Positions 1-5,919 of a stretch of 9,151 nucleotides of DNA are shown here, piece by piece. Made by a program: the position numbers and the translations under genes. Below the pieces are notes generated by a model. That model had not been told where the DNA came from. It made no database searches and saw only the letters and a list, made by a program, of their open reading frames with translations. The stretch spans positions 1 through 9,151 of the forward strand of contig DBYS01000015.1 of assembly GCA_002310195.1 (NCBI GenBank), written 5' to 3'. Source of the DNA: Bacteroidales bacterium UBA1180. Lineage in GTDB: Bacteria; Bacteroidota; Bacteroidia; Bacteroidales; Paludibacteraceae. Numbering within the stretch: the stretch's first letter is position 1; the number at the start of each line of letters is the position of its first letter.

Positions 1-159
1 GTTGTCATCGGCGGTCTGACCGTCTCTACTTTCCTGACGTTGTTTGTCGTCCCCGTTCTCTATGGTGTGATGTCCCGTCATGGCGACCGCGACAAGCAGG
101 AAGCGCTACGCAAGAAATTCATCTTCATGGATATCAAGGTGAAAAAGGAAAATTCGTAA
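1..159 (+). CDS. C-terminal end of an RND-family efflux transporter (5' truncated)
   Basis: Only the last 52 codons are present; the frame is open from base 1 and stops with TAA at 157-159. The protein begins VVIGGLTVSTFLTLFVVPVLY, which matches the last membrane helix (TM12) of AcrB/HAE1-type RND pumps, where a GG-L-x-ST-x-LTL-x-x-VPVLY pattern is usual. It ends in a charged cytoplasmic tail of about 30 residues (DRDKQEALRKKFIFMDIKVKK). RND pumps are inner-membrane proton antiporters that work with a periplasmic adaptor and an outer-membrane channel. The PII-like gene 24 bases downstream is a typical Bacteroidota companion of such pumps. The substrate (metal or drug) cannot be judged from this fragment. 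Confidence 0.85.
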   Translation, partial: VVIGGLTVSTFLTLFVVPVLYGVMSRHGDRDKQEALRKKFIFMDIKVKKENS

Positions 160-183
160 TTTTAATTTTTAATTTTTATTCTC
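157..183. repeat. A+T-rich heptamer repeat between RND and PII-like genes
   Basis: The gap between the two genes is almost entirely TAATTTT units. They start at 157, 163 and 170, followed by a decayed unit TATTCTC at 177-183 that abuts the ATG at 184. The last three starts are exactly 7 bp apart, while the first overlaps its neighbour by one base. The TAA stop of the RND gene is part of the first unit. No Shine-Dalgarno sequence is present. A+T-rich leaders are usual in Bacteroidota, so the tract may simply serve ribosome binding. Confidence 0.6.
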
Positions 184-477
184 ATGAAGAGTGTAATGAT
201 TGTTTTCAATCAGGCCAATACAGGTCGTGTGGAATATATGTTGGATGTGTTGGGCATCCAGGGCTTTACGTTCTTTGAGCAGGTTCAGGGGCGAGGTACG
301 AACGGCGGTGAGCCTCGCCGCGGCACGCACGCCTGGCCGGAGATGAATTCGTGTGTCATCACCATCGTTGACGACGAAAAGGTGCCTGCACTCCTTGAGG
401 CAGTCAAGAAACTTGACATGCGTAACGAGGAGGTCGGCGTACGTGCCTTCGTCTGGAACATCGAGCAGACTGTATGA
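184..477 (+). CDS. PII-like (ferredoxin-fold) protein associated with RND efflux
   Basis: This 97-residue protein resembles a small family found next to RND transporters in Bacteroidota (from memory, the PG0541 transporter-associated family of the PII/GlnB-like superfamily; not verified by search). It opens with a beta strand (KSVMIVFNQ), then a helix. Around residues 34-56 there is a Gly/Arg/Pro-rich loop (QGRGTNGGEPRRGTHAWP) in the place of the PII T-loop. It closes with strand-helix-strand (CVITIVDD, VPALLEAVKKL, GVRAFVWNIEQ). PII-like proteins form trimers and often bind small ligands or regulate transporters, so control of the preceding pump is a reasonable inference, but the ligand is unknown. 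The gene follows the RND gene by 24 bases, and its stop overlaps the gluQ start (ATGA at 474-477), so they are probably co-transcribed and translationally coupled. Confidence 0.75.
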   Translation: MKSVMIVFNQANTGRVEYMLDVLGIQGFTFFEQVQGRGTNGGEPRRGTHAWPEMNSCVITIVDDEKVPALLEAVKKLDMRNEEVGVRAFVWNIEQTV

Positions 478-1364
478 CGGGTCGGTTCGCACCATCTCCT
501 ACGGGCGAGATGCACCTGGGCAACGTGCTTGCAGCCTTGCTCTCGTGGCTCTCGGCTAAGCAACAGGGCGGCGCATGGCGGCTGCGTATTGAGGATCTTG
601 ATCCGCAGCGCTCACGGCAGGAGTATGCCGACCGGCTCATGCGCGATCTTGAGTGGCTCGGTTTGCTGTGGGACGGTGAGGTGATTTACCAGTCGCAGCG
701 AACGGACATATACGATCAGTACTTGCGGCAGCTGCAGGCTTACACCTATTTCTGCACCTGCACGCGCAACGAGATCCTTGCGGCTCAGGCGCCGCACGAG
801 TCTGACGGGCGGATTGTTTACCCGGGCACGTGCCGTAACAGGCATATTCAATCGGCCAAGGCGGCTATACGTTTGATCGTTCCGAATGAGAACATCGAGT
901 ACGACGACCGCATCTACGGCCATCAGTCGGTGAACCTCGCCACCCATTGCGGCGACTTCATTCTTCGCCGCTCTGACGGGGTGTTTGCCTATCAGTTAGC
1001 CGTCGTCGTGGATGATGCCTTGAGCGGCGTGACGGAGATCGTTCGCGGACGTGACTTGCTGCTCTCTGCGGCGCAACAGCTCTATCTGTACCGCTTGTTG
1101 GACTTCACGCCGCCGACCTACTGCCATCACCCGCTGCTCATCAACGAGCAGGGGCAACGGCTCTGCAAACGCGATCAGTCGCTTGCCGTCAGCGCGATGC
1201 GTACGCGCTACACCGCACCAGAGGTCATCGGACGTCTCGCGCATATCGCAGGACTGATACCCGAGCCCGTGCCGCTCACACCCGAGCAGCTATTACCGCA
1301 ATTCGCGTGGAGCAAAGTGCCCGCGCATGATATAACAGTAACTAACCAAAACAACGCTATATGA
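474..1364 (+). CDS. gluQ: Glutamyl-Q tRNA(Asp) synthetase
   Basis: GluQRS activates glutamate and attaches it to the queuosine base at position 34 of tRNA(Asp), rather than to the 3' end. The 296-residue length fits the family, which is a GluRS catalytic core without the anticodon-binding domain. Visible motifs are RFAPSPTG at 4-11, the HIGH-like HLGN at 14-17, RIEDLDPQR at 38-46, YQLAVVVDD at 173-181, RGRDLL at 191-196, and a KMSKS-like CKRDQS at 231-236. Zinc ligands of the E. coli type are kept: C94, C96, Y116 and C120. The start overlaps the upstream stop and the stop overlaps slyD, both as ATGA. The tail after about residue 285 is polar and not conserved by eye. The enzyme implies that the organism makes or salvages queuosine. 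A truncated GluRS is the alternative, but length and zinc motif argue against it. Confidence 0.92.
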   Translation: MTGRFAPSPTGEMHLGNVLAALLSWLSAKQQGGAWRLRIEDLDPQRSRQEYADRLMRDLEWLGLLWDGEVIYQSQRTDIYDQYLRQLQAYTYFCTCTRNEILAAQAPHESDGRIVYPGTCRNRHIQSAKAAIRLIVPNENIEYDDRIYGHQSVNLATHCGDFILRRSDGVFAYQLAVVVDDALSGVTEIVRGRDLLLSAAQQLYLYRLLDFTPPTYCHHPLLINEQGQRLCKRDQSLAVSAMRTRYTAPEVIGRLAHIAGLIPEPVPLTPEQLLPQFAWSKVPAHDITVTNQNNAI

Positions 1365-1921
1365 AGATTGAAAACCAGAAAGTTGCCACTCTCATCTATG
1401 AGATGTTTGTGGTGGGTGAAGATGGCAAGGAGGAAGTGATGGAGACTGCCACCCTTGAGCGGCCGCTCATCTATTGCCATGGAGAAGGTATGATGCTGCC
1501 GGCTTTTGAGGCGGCTATGGTCGGCAAGGATGTTGACGACCCGTTCGATTTCGTTATCACGCCCGATCAGGCGTATGGCGATTACGACGAACAGGGCGTC
1601 ATGACGCTTGACAAGACACTATTCTACAACGGCGATGATGAGTTTGACGCCGAGCGTGTGTTCGAGGGGGCTATTGTGCCTATGAACACTACCGACGGAC
1701 AGATTATCAATGCCCAGGTTGTCGAGATCACCGACGATCAGGTCACCATTGATCTCAACCACCCGCTGGCGGGCGAGACGCTGCATTTCGTAGGTAAGGT
1801 GATCGACGTGCGTGATGTCACCCCCGGTGAGCTCAAGGCGCTTCACCAGCGCGGACAGTGCGGCCGCTGCAAGGGCGACTGCAACTCATGCGAGTCCGAT
1901 TGCAACAATTGCGACAAATAA
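1361..1921 (+). CDS. slyD: SlyD-type FKBP peptidyl-prolyl cis-trans isomerase with Cys-rich tail
   Basis: SlyD proteins are cytoplasmic FKBP prolyl isomerases with an inserted chaperone (IF) domain and a metal-binding tail that takes part in nickel handling. In this 186-residue protein the FKBP part is split. The first half (about 1-75) carries the LPAFEAAMVG and PDQAYGDYD signatures; the second (about 129-155) carries DLNHPLAGETLHF, with N133-H134-P135-L136-A137-G138. The segment between, about 77-128, matches the IF domain. The tail at 166-186 has six cysteines at 167, 170, 174, 177, 181 and 184, arranged as three successive CxxC units of seven residues. SlyD tails usually mix His and Cys; this one has no His, so the preferred metal may differ. 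It is the last gene of its operon: a strong hairpin follows the stop directly. The start is fixed by the ATGA overlap with gluQ. Confidence 0.9.
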   Translation: MKIENQKVATLIYEMFVVGEDGKEEVMETATLERPLIYCHGEGMMLPAFEAAMVGKDVDDPFDFVITPDQAYGDYDEQGVMTLDKTLFYNGDDEFDAERVFEGAIVPMNTTDGQIINAQVVEITDDQVTIDLNHPLAGETLHFVGKVIDVRDVTPGELKALHQRGQCGRCKGDCNSCESDCNNCDK

Positions 1922-1922
1922 C

Positions 1923-1953
1923 AGCAACGCCTCTCCATACGAGAGGCGTTGCT
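1923..1953. terminator. Perfect 13-bp stem-loop terminator between convergent operons
   Basis: Bases 1923-1935 (AGCAACGCCTCTC) pair without mismatch with 1941-1953 (GAGAGGCGTTGCT) around the five-base loop CATAC. The stem starts two bases after the slyD stop. On the plus strand it is followed only by TGTAAGG, so the U-tract is weak. On the minus strand it is followed by GTTATTTG. Its place between convergent genes suggests a bidirectional terminator. Confidence 0.85.
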
Positions 1954-1962
1954 TGTAAGGGG

Positions 1963-1992
1963 TCCCCGACACAACGTATGTTGTGGTGGGGA
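1963..1992 (+). other. Second strong hairpin just after the terminator
   Basis: Bases 1963-1975 (TCCCCGACACAAC) fold on 1980-1992 (GTTGTGGTGGGGA) with the loop GTAT. As plus-strand RNA this gives eleven Watson-Crick pairs, one G-U pair (1968/1987) and one A-G mismatch (1969/1986). On the minus strand both imperfect pairs become mismatches, so the plus-strand RNA folds better. No U-tract follows. It could be a backup terminator, a 3' stability element or a small palindromic repeat. The remainder of the gap, to 2055, holds only a minor 7-bp hairpin at 2017-2033 and no recognisable gene. Confidence 0.45.
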
Positions 1993-2055
1993 GGAGTCGA
2001 GGTACGCGTCGCCTTTATGTCGCATCGCGACATCTGTGCGGCGCGTCACCGAAGA

Positions 2056-2226
2056 CTACGCTTCGGGAGCGATAGCGCCGCTCGGGCAAACGTCTGCGCA
2101 TGTGCCGCAATCGACACATACCTCAGGATCGATAGAGTAGTGCTCGCCCTCGGAGATTGCACCCATCGGGCATTCGTCTTTACATGTACCGCATGCAATG
2201 CAGTCGTCAGAAATTTTGTAAGCCAT
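2056..2226 (-). CDS. 2[4Fe-4S] ferredoxin (clostridial type)
   Basis: A complete 56-residue frame runs from the ATG at 2226-2224 to TAG at 2058-2056. It begins MAYKISDDC and has two CxxCxxCxxxCP clusters: C9, C12, C15, C19 followed by P20, and C37, C40, C43, C47 followed by P48. These are the ligands of two [4Fe-4S] clusters in small bacterial ferredoxins, which carry low-potential electrons in the cytoplasm. The short linker and symmetric halves (DDC-IACGTC and EVC-VDCGTC) fit the clostridial type. The start lies 20 bases after the ruvC stop, behind an A+T-rich leader without a Shine-Dalgarno sequence, so it is probably the last gene of the DivIC-like/ruvC operon. The redox partner is not in the window. 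Confidence 0.93.
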   Translation of the reverse strand: MAYKISDDCIACGTCKDECPMGAISEGEHYSIDPEVCVDCGTCADVCPSGAIAPEA

Positions 2227-2246
2227 AGTATTTGTATTTTAGTTGT

Positions 2247-2879
2247 TTATTTTTTCTTTTTTGCTGTAGCCATTGCCGCCAGCAGTTTCTGGTTCGGTGT
2301 GGTGGCTGCGCCGTCGGCCAGACCTCGTTGCTTGGCATAGGTCGTCCAGTTCTTTGCACCTTTGGCAGTGCTTACCGGCAGCCCTAACTGCAGGAAGTGG
2401 CAGTAAGATATGCCCAGAGCGTCTGTAGCGTCGAGCTTCTTGGGCATCTGCTCGTCGGGTATGTGCAGGAACCGCTGCAGCATATCTGCCACCTGTTGTT
2501 TGGTCGAGTGCCCGTTGCCGGTGATAGCCATCTTGATCTTCATCGGCGAATATTCATATATCGGTACGTCCCGCGACAGCGCCGCTGCTATCGCGACACC
2601 CTGTGCATGCACGATTTTGATCATCGTTTGCGGGTTCTTGTCCACAAACTGCGTCTCGATAGCCAGACATGTCGGATGCCACTTGTCGATGAGCTGCTGG
2701 ATGAAGAAGAACTCCTGCTGCAGCCGTGCGTACTGGTCGTCAAGCTTGTGTACGTCCAGTGTGCTGAACTCGCAGATCTCCGCTTTCTGTCCTACCGTGT
2801 GCAGGATAGCGTAGCCCATATACAGCGTGCCCGGGTCAATCCCGAGGATGATGTGCTCATTTACCAATCTATCCTGCAT
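2247..2879 (-). CDS. ruvC: Holliday junction resolvase RuvC
   Basis: RuvC is a dimeric RNase H-fold endonuclease that cuts Holliday junctions migrated by RuvAB during recombination repair. The four acidic catalytic residues can be placed: D15 in LGIDPGT, E75 in LAIETQF, and D150 and D153 in KKLDATDALGIS. The segment KNPQTMIKIVHAQGVAIAAA after E75 is the usual family helix. At 210 residues it is longer than the roughly 173-190 of common RuvC proteins. The extra length is a C-terminal tail from about residue 169, polar and basic, ending in AKKKK; it may help DNA binding (inference). The ATG is separated by one base from the TAG of the upstream 52-codon gene, which suggests translational coupling. 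The promoter for this group lies upstream of the DivIC-like gene. Confidence 0.95.
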   Translation of the reverse strand: MQDRLVNEHIILGIDPGTLYMGYAILHTVGQKAEICEFSTLDVHKLDDQYARLQQEFFFIQQLIDKWHPTCLAIETQFVDKNPQTMIKIVHAQGVAIAAALSRDVPIYEYSPMKIKMAITGNGHSTKQQVADMLQRFLHIPDEQMPKKLDATDALGISYCHFLQLGLPVSTAKGAKNWTTYAKQRGLADGAATTPNQKLLAAMATAKKKK

Positions 2880-2880
2880 A

Positions 2881-3039
2881 CTACTTGTTTCTCATCCTCA
2901 GCGATCCTGACAGCACCACCAGCACTGCGCCTACTACCAGCGTGTAATCAGCGTACGGCTCGATCTCTTTCGTTGAGAGTATCGCTCCCACGCCTACGGT
3001 CACCAAACCGATAATCATCAGTATCCGTCCTGCTGTCAT
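2881..3039 (-). CDS. Small two-helix membrane protein of unknown function (52 aa)
   Basis: The frame starts at the ATG at 3039-3037 and stops at TAG 2883-2881. The protein has two hydrophobic stretches: ILMIIGLVTVGVGAIL at about 6-21 and YTLVVGAVLVVLSGSL at about 32-47. They are joined by a charged hairpin (STKEIEPYAD), and the tail is basic (RMRNK), which predicts a helical hairpin with both ends cytoplasmic. I do not recognise a family. The reasons for calling it real are its membrane-protein composition, its tight junction with ruvC (one base between stop and ATG) and its place in a consistent minus-strand operon. It might be involved in envelope or division functions given its DivIC-like neighbour, but nothing in the sequence shows this. 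Confidence 0.7.
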   Translation of the reverse strand: MTAGRILMIIGLVTVGVGAILSTKEIEPYADYTLVVGAVLVVLSGSLRMRNK

Positions 3040-3043
3040 CTCT

Positions 3044-3085
3044 TAACTTCTAACCTCAAACTTCCAACCTCTAACCCCTAACTAC
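3044..3085. repeat. Six-unit degenerate heptamer tandem repeat (TAACYTC)
   Basis: Six consecutive 7-bp units lie in strict register: TAACTTC, TAACCTC, AAACTTC, CAACCTC, TAACCCC and TAACTAC. The tract fills nearly all of the 42-base gap between the DivIC-like gene and the 52-codon gene, and the last unit contains the TAG stop of the former. Read in the gene direction the unit is GARGTTA, ending four bases (AGAG) before the ATG. The purine-rich units could act as weak ribosome-binding sequence, but the periodicity is what stands out. Confidence 0.8.
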
Positions 3086-3396
3086 TTAACCACATACACC
3101 TCTTCGTTCGGCGCGTGCATGTGATATTGCTCGCGTGCGTAACGCTCCAGACTGTCGGGGTTAGCCAGGTAATCCAATGCGTGCTGATAGGTGTCGATAT
3201 TCTCGCGGCTCTGTTCGATCTGCTGCTGCAGACCGCGCATCTGTCGCGCACGCTGGATCTGCTTGATCAGACACTGGTCACCTACGAACAGGAAGATCAC
3301 GCCGAACACCACGGTAGCGATCACGTACTTGTTCAGTACCCAGCGCCCGAGCCAGGGGTGTTCGTCGATATATGTGCGTATGTCGGAAAAATCCAT
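3082..3396 (-). CDS. DivIC/FtsB-like septum formation initiator protein
   Basis: This 104-residue protein has the bitopic layout of the FtsB/DivIC family: a short cytoplasmic N-terminus (1-23), one membrane helix (about 24-40, YVIATVVFGVIFLFVG), a periplasmic coiled coil (about 43-76, rich in Gln, Arg and Glu), and the family end motif (LANPDSLERYAREQYHMHAPNEEVYVV). FtsB/DivIC bridges FtsL and FtsQ/DivIB in the divisome and helps activate septal peptidoglycan synthesis. Bacteroidota members are usually annotated only as septum formation initiators, so no gene symbol is given. It is the first gene of its operon. The ATG at 3396 lies about 40 bases downstream of a strong promoter. The C-terminal six residues, EVYVVK, are typical of the family. 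Confidence 0.88.
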   Translation of the reverse strand: MDFSDIRTYIDEHPWLGRWVLNKYVIATVVFGVIFLFVGDQCLIKQIQRARQMRGLQQQIEQSRENIDTYQHALDYLANPDSLERYAREQYHMHAPNEEVYVVK

Positions 3397-3439
3397 GGTG
3401 TCTGTCAGAACATTTATGTATTGCGCAACTTTGCGACTG

Positions 3440-3471
3440 CAAAGTTATAAAAAAAAATCGATATTTGCAAA
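3440..3471 (-). promoter_or_regulatory. Promoter of the DivIC-like/ruvC/ferredoxin operon
   Basis: On the minus strand a -33 box TTTG (3471-3468) and a perfect -7 box TAACTTTG (3447-3440) are separated by 20 bases. This matches the Bacteroidota consensus TTTG...TAnnTTTG. Transcription should start near 3434-3436, giving a leader of roughly 38-40 bases before the ATG at 3396. Confidence 0.8.
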
Positions 3472-3496
3472 TTGTTCGTGCACTTTTTTGCATTTG
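3464..3496 (+). promoter_or_regulatory. Probable promoter of the aminopeptidase C gene
   Basis: A -33 box TTTG (3464-3467) is followed after 21 bases by TGCATTTG (3489-3496), which differs from TAnnTTTG only at the second base. This would put the start of transcription near 3501 and leave a leader of about 42 bases. The -33 box abuts the minus-strand -33 box in the palindrome TTTGCAAA (3464-3471). Weaker than the opposing promoter. Confidence 0.4.
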
Positions 3497-3543
3497 CGGT
3501 ACGATTTTTGCTGTTTTTTCAGTCGATGACAACTATTTACTCT

Positions 3544-4755
3544 ATGAGACACCCAAGAATTCTTTTTTTGACTCTGATTTGTTTTTCTCTGTCGGTGTAT
3601 GCGACGGATGCAGTGAAGGATAGTGTGGAGGGTTTCCGCTTCACGACGGTTGACAGCCTGCCTATCACGCCTGTCAAGGACCAGAACCGCTCTTCGACCT
3701 GCTGGGCATTTTCCACCATCGGGTTCCTTGAGAGCGAACTCATTCGTACCGGCAAGGGCGAGTATGACTTGAGCGAGATGTTCGTAGTCAGCCGCACGAT
3801 GCTCGACCGCGCCACGTACTACGTACGTCAGTACGGCCAGGGCAGCAGCTTCGCTCCCGGCGGCAGCGCATACGATGTGCTGTACTGTATGTCGCACTAC
3901 GGTCTTGTGCCGCAGGAGTCGATGCCGGGTATCCGTTACGGTGTGGCGAAGGGCGACACCCTGCCTGTGCATACCGAGCTGGACGCTGTAGCCGGCGGTT
4001 ACCTCAAGGCGCTCACCAACGGCAAACTCAAGAAGCTCACTCCCGTATGGCGTGAAGGCTTGCAGGCGATATACGATGTTTACCTCGGCGTATGCCCCTC
4101 GGAGTTTACCTATAAGGGCAAGACCTACACACCGCGCTCGTTTGCGGATATGCTTGGCCTCAAAGAGGAGGATTATGTGAGCATCACCAGTTATACCCAT
4201 CACCCGTTCTACGAGCGTTTCGCCCTCGAGGTGCCCGACAACTGGCGGATGGATCAGATGTACAACGTGCCAATCGACGAGCTCATGGCTATCATCGACA
4301 ACGCCCTGGCCAAGGGTTATACCCTTGCGTGGGGTGCGGATGTTAGTGAGGACGGCTTTACCCGCAAGGGCATAGGCGTTGTGCCCGATGCCGACAATGG
4401 TGCGGAGATCACCGGCAGCGATATGGCCCACTGGCTCGGACTGAAAGCTGACCAGCGCAAGGACGAACTGACCAAACGTCCGTTGCCCGAGATCGAAGTA
4501 ACGCAAGAGCTGCGCCAGAGCGCGTACGACCGCTGGGAGACTACTGATGATCACGGTATGCAGATCTTCGGCACGGCCAAGGACCAGAACGGCAAGAAAT
4601 ACTACATGGTCAAGAACTCGTGGGGCACCGCGCGCTCGGACTTCAAGGGTATATGGTATGTGTCCGAGGCATTCATGCGCTACAAGACCAACGACATCCT
4701 CGTCCACAAGGACGCCCTGCCCAAAGATATCCGTAAGAAACTTGGCATCAAATAG
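3544..4755 (+). CDS. pepC: Exported aminopeptidase C (bleomycin hydrolase-like, peptidase family C1B)
   Basis: The protein is a papain-type cysteine peptidase of the bleomycin hydrolase/PepC group, which removes N-terminal amino acids from peptides. With the chosen start it has 403 residues. The ATG at 3544 gives a clean signal peptide: basic MRHPR, hydrophobic ILFLTLICFSLS, then cleavage after VYA (residue 20). Two earlier in-frame starts (TTG 3472, ATG 3526) add residues that fit a signal peptide less well. Catalytic elements are Q47 (oxyanion hole) and C53 in KDQNRSSTCWAF, H337 in TTDDHGM, and N358 in VKNSWG. Classical PepC is cytoplasmic and hexameric, so export to the periplasm or beyond is a lineage-specific trait. 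The protein ends in KKLGIK; autoprocessing of the C-terminus, known for bleomycin hydrolases, cannot be judged. The histidine kinase gene starts 6 bases downstream, so the two are probably co-transcribed. Confidence 0.92.
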   Translation: MRHPRILFLTLICFSLSVYATDAVKDSVEGFRFTTVDSLPITPVKDQNRSSTCWAFSTIGFLESELIRTGKGEYDLSEMFVVSRTMLDRATYYVRQYGQGSSFAPGGSAYDVLYCMSHYGLVPQESMPGIRYGVAKGDTLPVHTELDAVAGGYLKALTNGKLKKLTPVWREGLQAIYDVYLGVCPSEFTYKGKTYTPRSFADMLGLKEEDYVSITSYTHHPFYERFALEVPDNWRMDQMYNVPIDELMAIIDNALAKGYTLAWGADVSEDGFTRKGIGVVPDADNGAEITGSDMAHWLGLKADQRKDELTKRPLPEIEVTQELRQSAYDRWETTDDHGMQIFGTAKDQNGKKYYMVKNSWGTARSDFKGIWYVSEAFMRYKTNDILVHKDALPKDIRKKLGIK

Positions 4756-4761
4756 TACGTT

Positions 4762-5919
4762 ATGCGTTCCCCTATAGTCAGCTGGATCATCGTTCTTTTT
4801 GCCCTGCTGTTCGTCGGTGCGTCAGCGTGGTTCACCCATCGTCTGTCGCGGCAGTTCGCCGAGATTGAGCAGCAGCGTATGGAGATCTGGGCCGAGGCCA
4901 CACGGCAGCTTGTGCTCGCCGACGAGAATACCGACATCTCTCTCTATTCGTCCATCATTGAGGCGAACACCACTATCCCCGTCTATATGACCGACGCCGA
5001 TTATCATGTCATCCTCACCCGTAACGTCGAGGAACCCAAGCAGGATGTAGAGGCGTTCTACGAGCGTAAGATCGCCCGCTTGCGGGATAGTCAGACCCCT
5101 ATCGAGGTACGTGTTTCGCCCGAGATCACGCAGTACATCTTCTACGAGCAGTCGAACCTCCTGCGCCAGCTCAGGCTCTTCCCGTGGGTGCAGATGGCGG
5201 TTGTGCTCAGTTTTATGGCGCTGATCATCACGTATATCATCACCTCGTACCGCAACGAGCAGAACCGCGTATGGGTCGGCCTGTCGAAGGAGACTGCCCA
5301 TCAGCTCGGCACGCCTATCTCGTCGCTCAACGGCTGGCTGGAGCTCTTGAACTCGCGTTACCCCAACGATGAACTGCTGCCGGACATCGCGGCCGATGTC
5401 AACCGCCTGCAGCTTGTGGCTGAACGATTCTCGCGTATAGGCAGCGCGCCGACGCTCGTGATGACGGATATTCGCCGCGTGGTCGAAGATTCGTACGCTT
5501 ATATGCGTACACGCGTTTCTCAGAAGGTGGAACTGGCACTGAAGATCGATGAACCTTCGTCGCCTGAGGCCTACACCACGATGGCCGATGCACCGCTGAT
5601 GGCGTGGGTGGTTGAGAATCTGATCAAGAACTCCGTCGATGCCATGAACGGCCGCGGATGGATCGAACTGCACCTGCAGCAGAGCGGCACGTCAATCATC
5701 CTCGATGTCACCGACACAGGTCGGGGCATCGAGCGCAAACGCTACAAACAGGTCTTCCGACCCGGTTATACAACCAAAACCAGAGGGTGGGGATTGGGCT
5801 TGAGCTTATGCAAGCGTATCGTTGAAGAGTACCATCGCGGACAGATCTTTGTCCATCAGTCCGTAGTCAGCAAGGGTACGACGTTCCGGGTCATTCTCAA
5901 ACACACCATAGACCGTTGA
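4762..5919 (+). CDS. Two-TM sensor histidine kinase
   Basis: The 385-residue protein has a membrane helix at about 5-24, an extracytoplasmic sensing region of about 118 residues (25-142) without a motif I recognise, a second helix at about 143-163, and a cytoplasmic kinase core. The H-box KETAHQLGTPISSL contains the phospho-accepting H180. The ATP-binding part has the N-box VVENLIKNSVDAM (N286, N290), G1 DTGRGI (318-323), F-box VFRPGYTTK and G2 RGWGLGLSLCKRIVEEYHRG. All catalytic motifs are intact, so it should autophosphorylate, but no response regulator is in the window. There is no HAMP or PAS domain visible. It follows the exported peptidase by 6 bases, which hints that the two respond to related conditions (inference). 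The last 37 codons, from L349, overlap the 3' end of ispE on the other strand in the same codon register. Confidence 0.93.
   Translation: MRSPIVSWIIVLFALLFVGASAWFTHRLSRQFAEIEQQRMEIWAEATRQLVLADENTDISLYSSIIEANTTIPVYMTDADYHVILTRNVEEPKQDVEAFYERKIARLRDSQTPIEVRVSPEITQYIFYEQSNLLRQLRLFPWVQMAVVLSFMALIITYIITSYRNEQNRVWVGLSKETAHQLGTPISSLNGWLELLNSRYPNDELLPDIAADVNRLQLVAERFSRIGSAPTLVMTDIRRVVEDSYAYMRTRVSQKVELALKIDEPSSPEAYTTMADAPLMAWVVENLIKNSVDAMNGRGWIELHLQQSGTSIILDVTDTGRGIERKRYKQVFRPGYTTKTRGWGLGLSLCKRIVEEYHRGQIFVHQSVVSKGTTFRVILKHTIDR

Noticed and set aside
2017..2033. Seven-bp hairpin ATGTCGC-ATC-GCGACAT
   Set aside because: Too short and not followed by a U-tract on either strand; it could be chance in a G+C-rich gap.
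1858..2340. 160-codon plus-strand frame across slyD, the intergenic gap and the ferredoxin gene
   Set aside because: It conflicts with the SlyD tail, the terminator hairpin and the antisense ferredoxin; the translation has no recognisable features.
3044..3085. Possible CRISPR or iteron array
   Set aside because: Units are 7 bp with no spacers, far too short for CRISPR, and the setting within an operon gap gives no sign of an origin.
3472..3543. Upstream TTG (3472) or ATG (3526) start for the aminopeptidase
   Set aside because: The start at 3544 gives a standard signal peptide; the earlier starts add residues encoded by the promoter and leader region.
3445..4707. Long 420-codon open frame on the minus strand
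   Set aside because: It is antisense to the peptidase C1B gene, whose catalytic motifs and signal peptide are clear, and its translation shows no recognisable domain.
4822..5673. 283-codon open frame on the minus strand
   Set aside because: It is antisense to the histidine kinase, with composition rich in Arg and His as expected for a mirror of biased codons.
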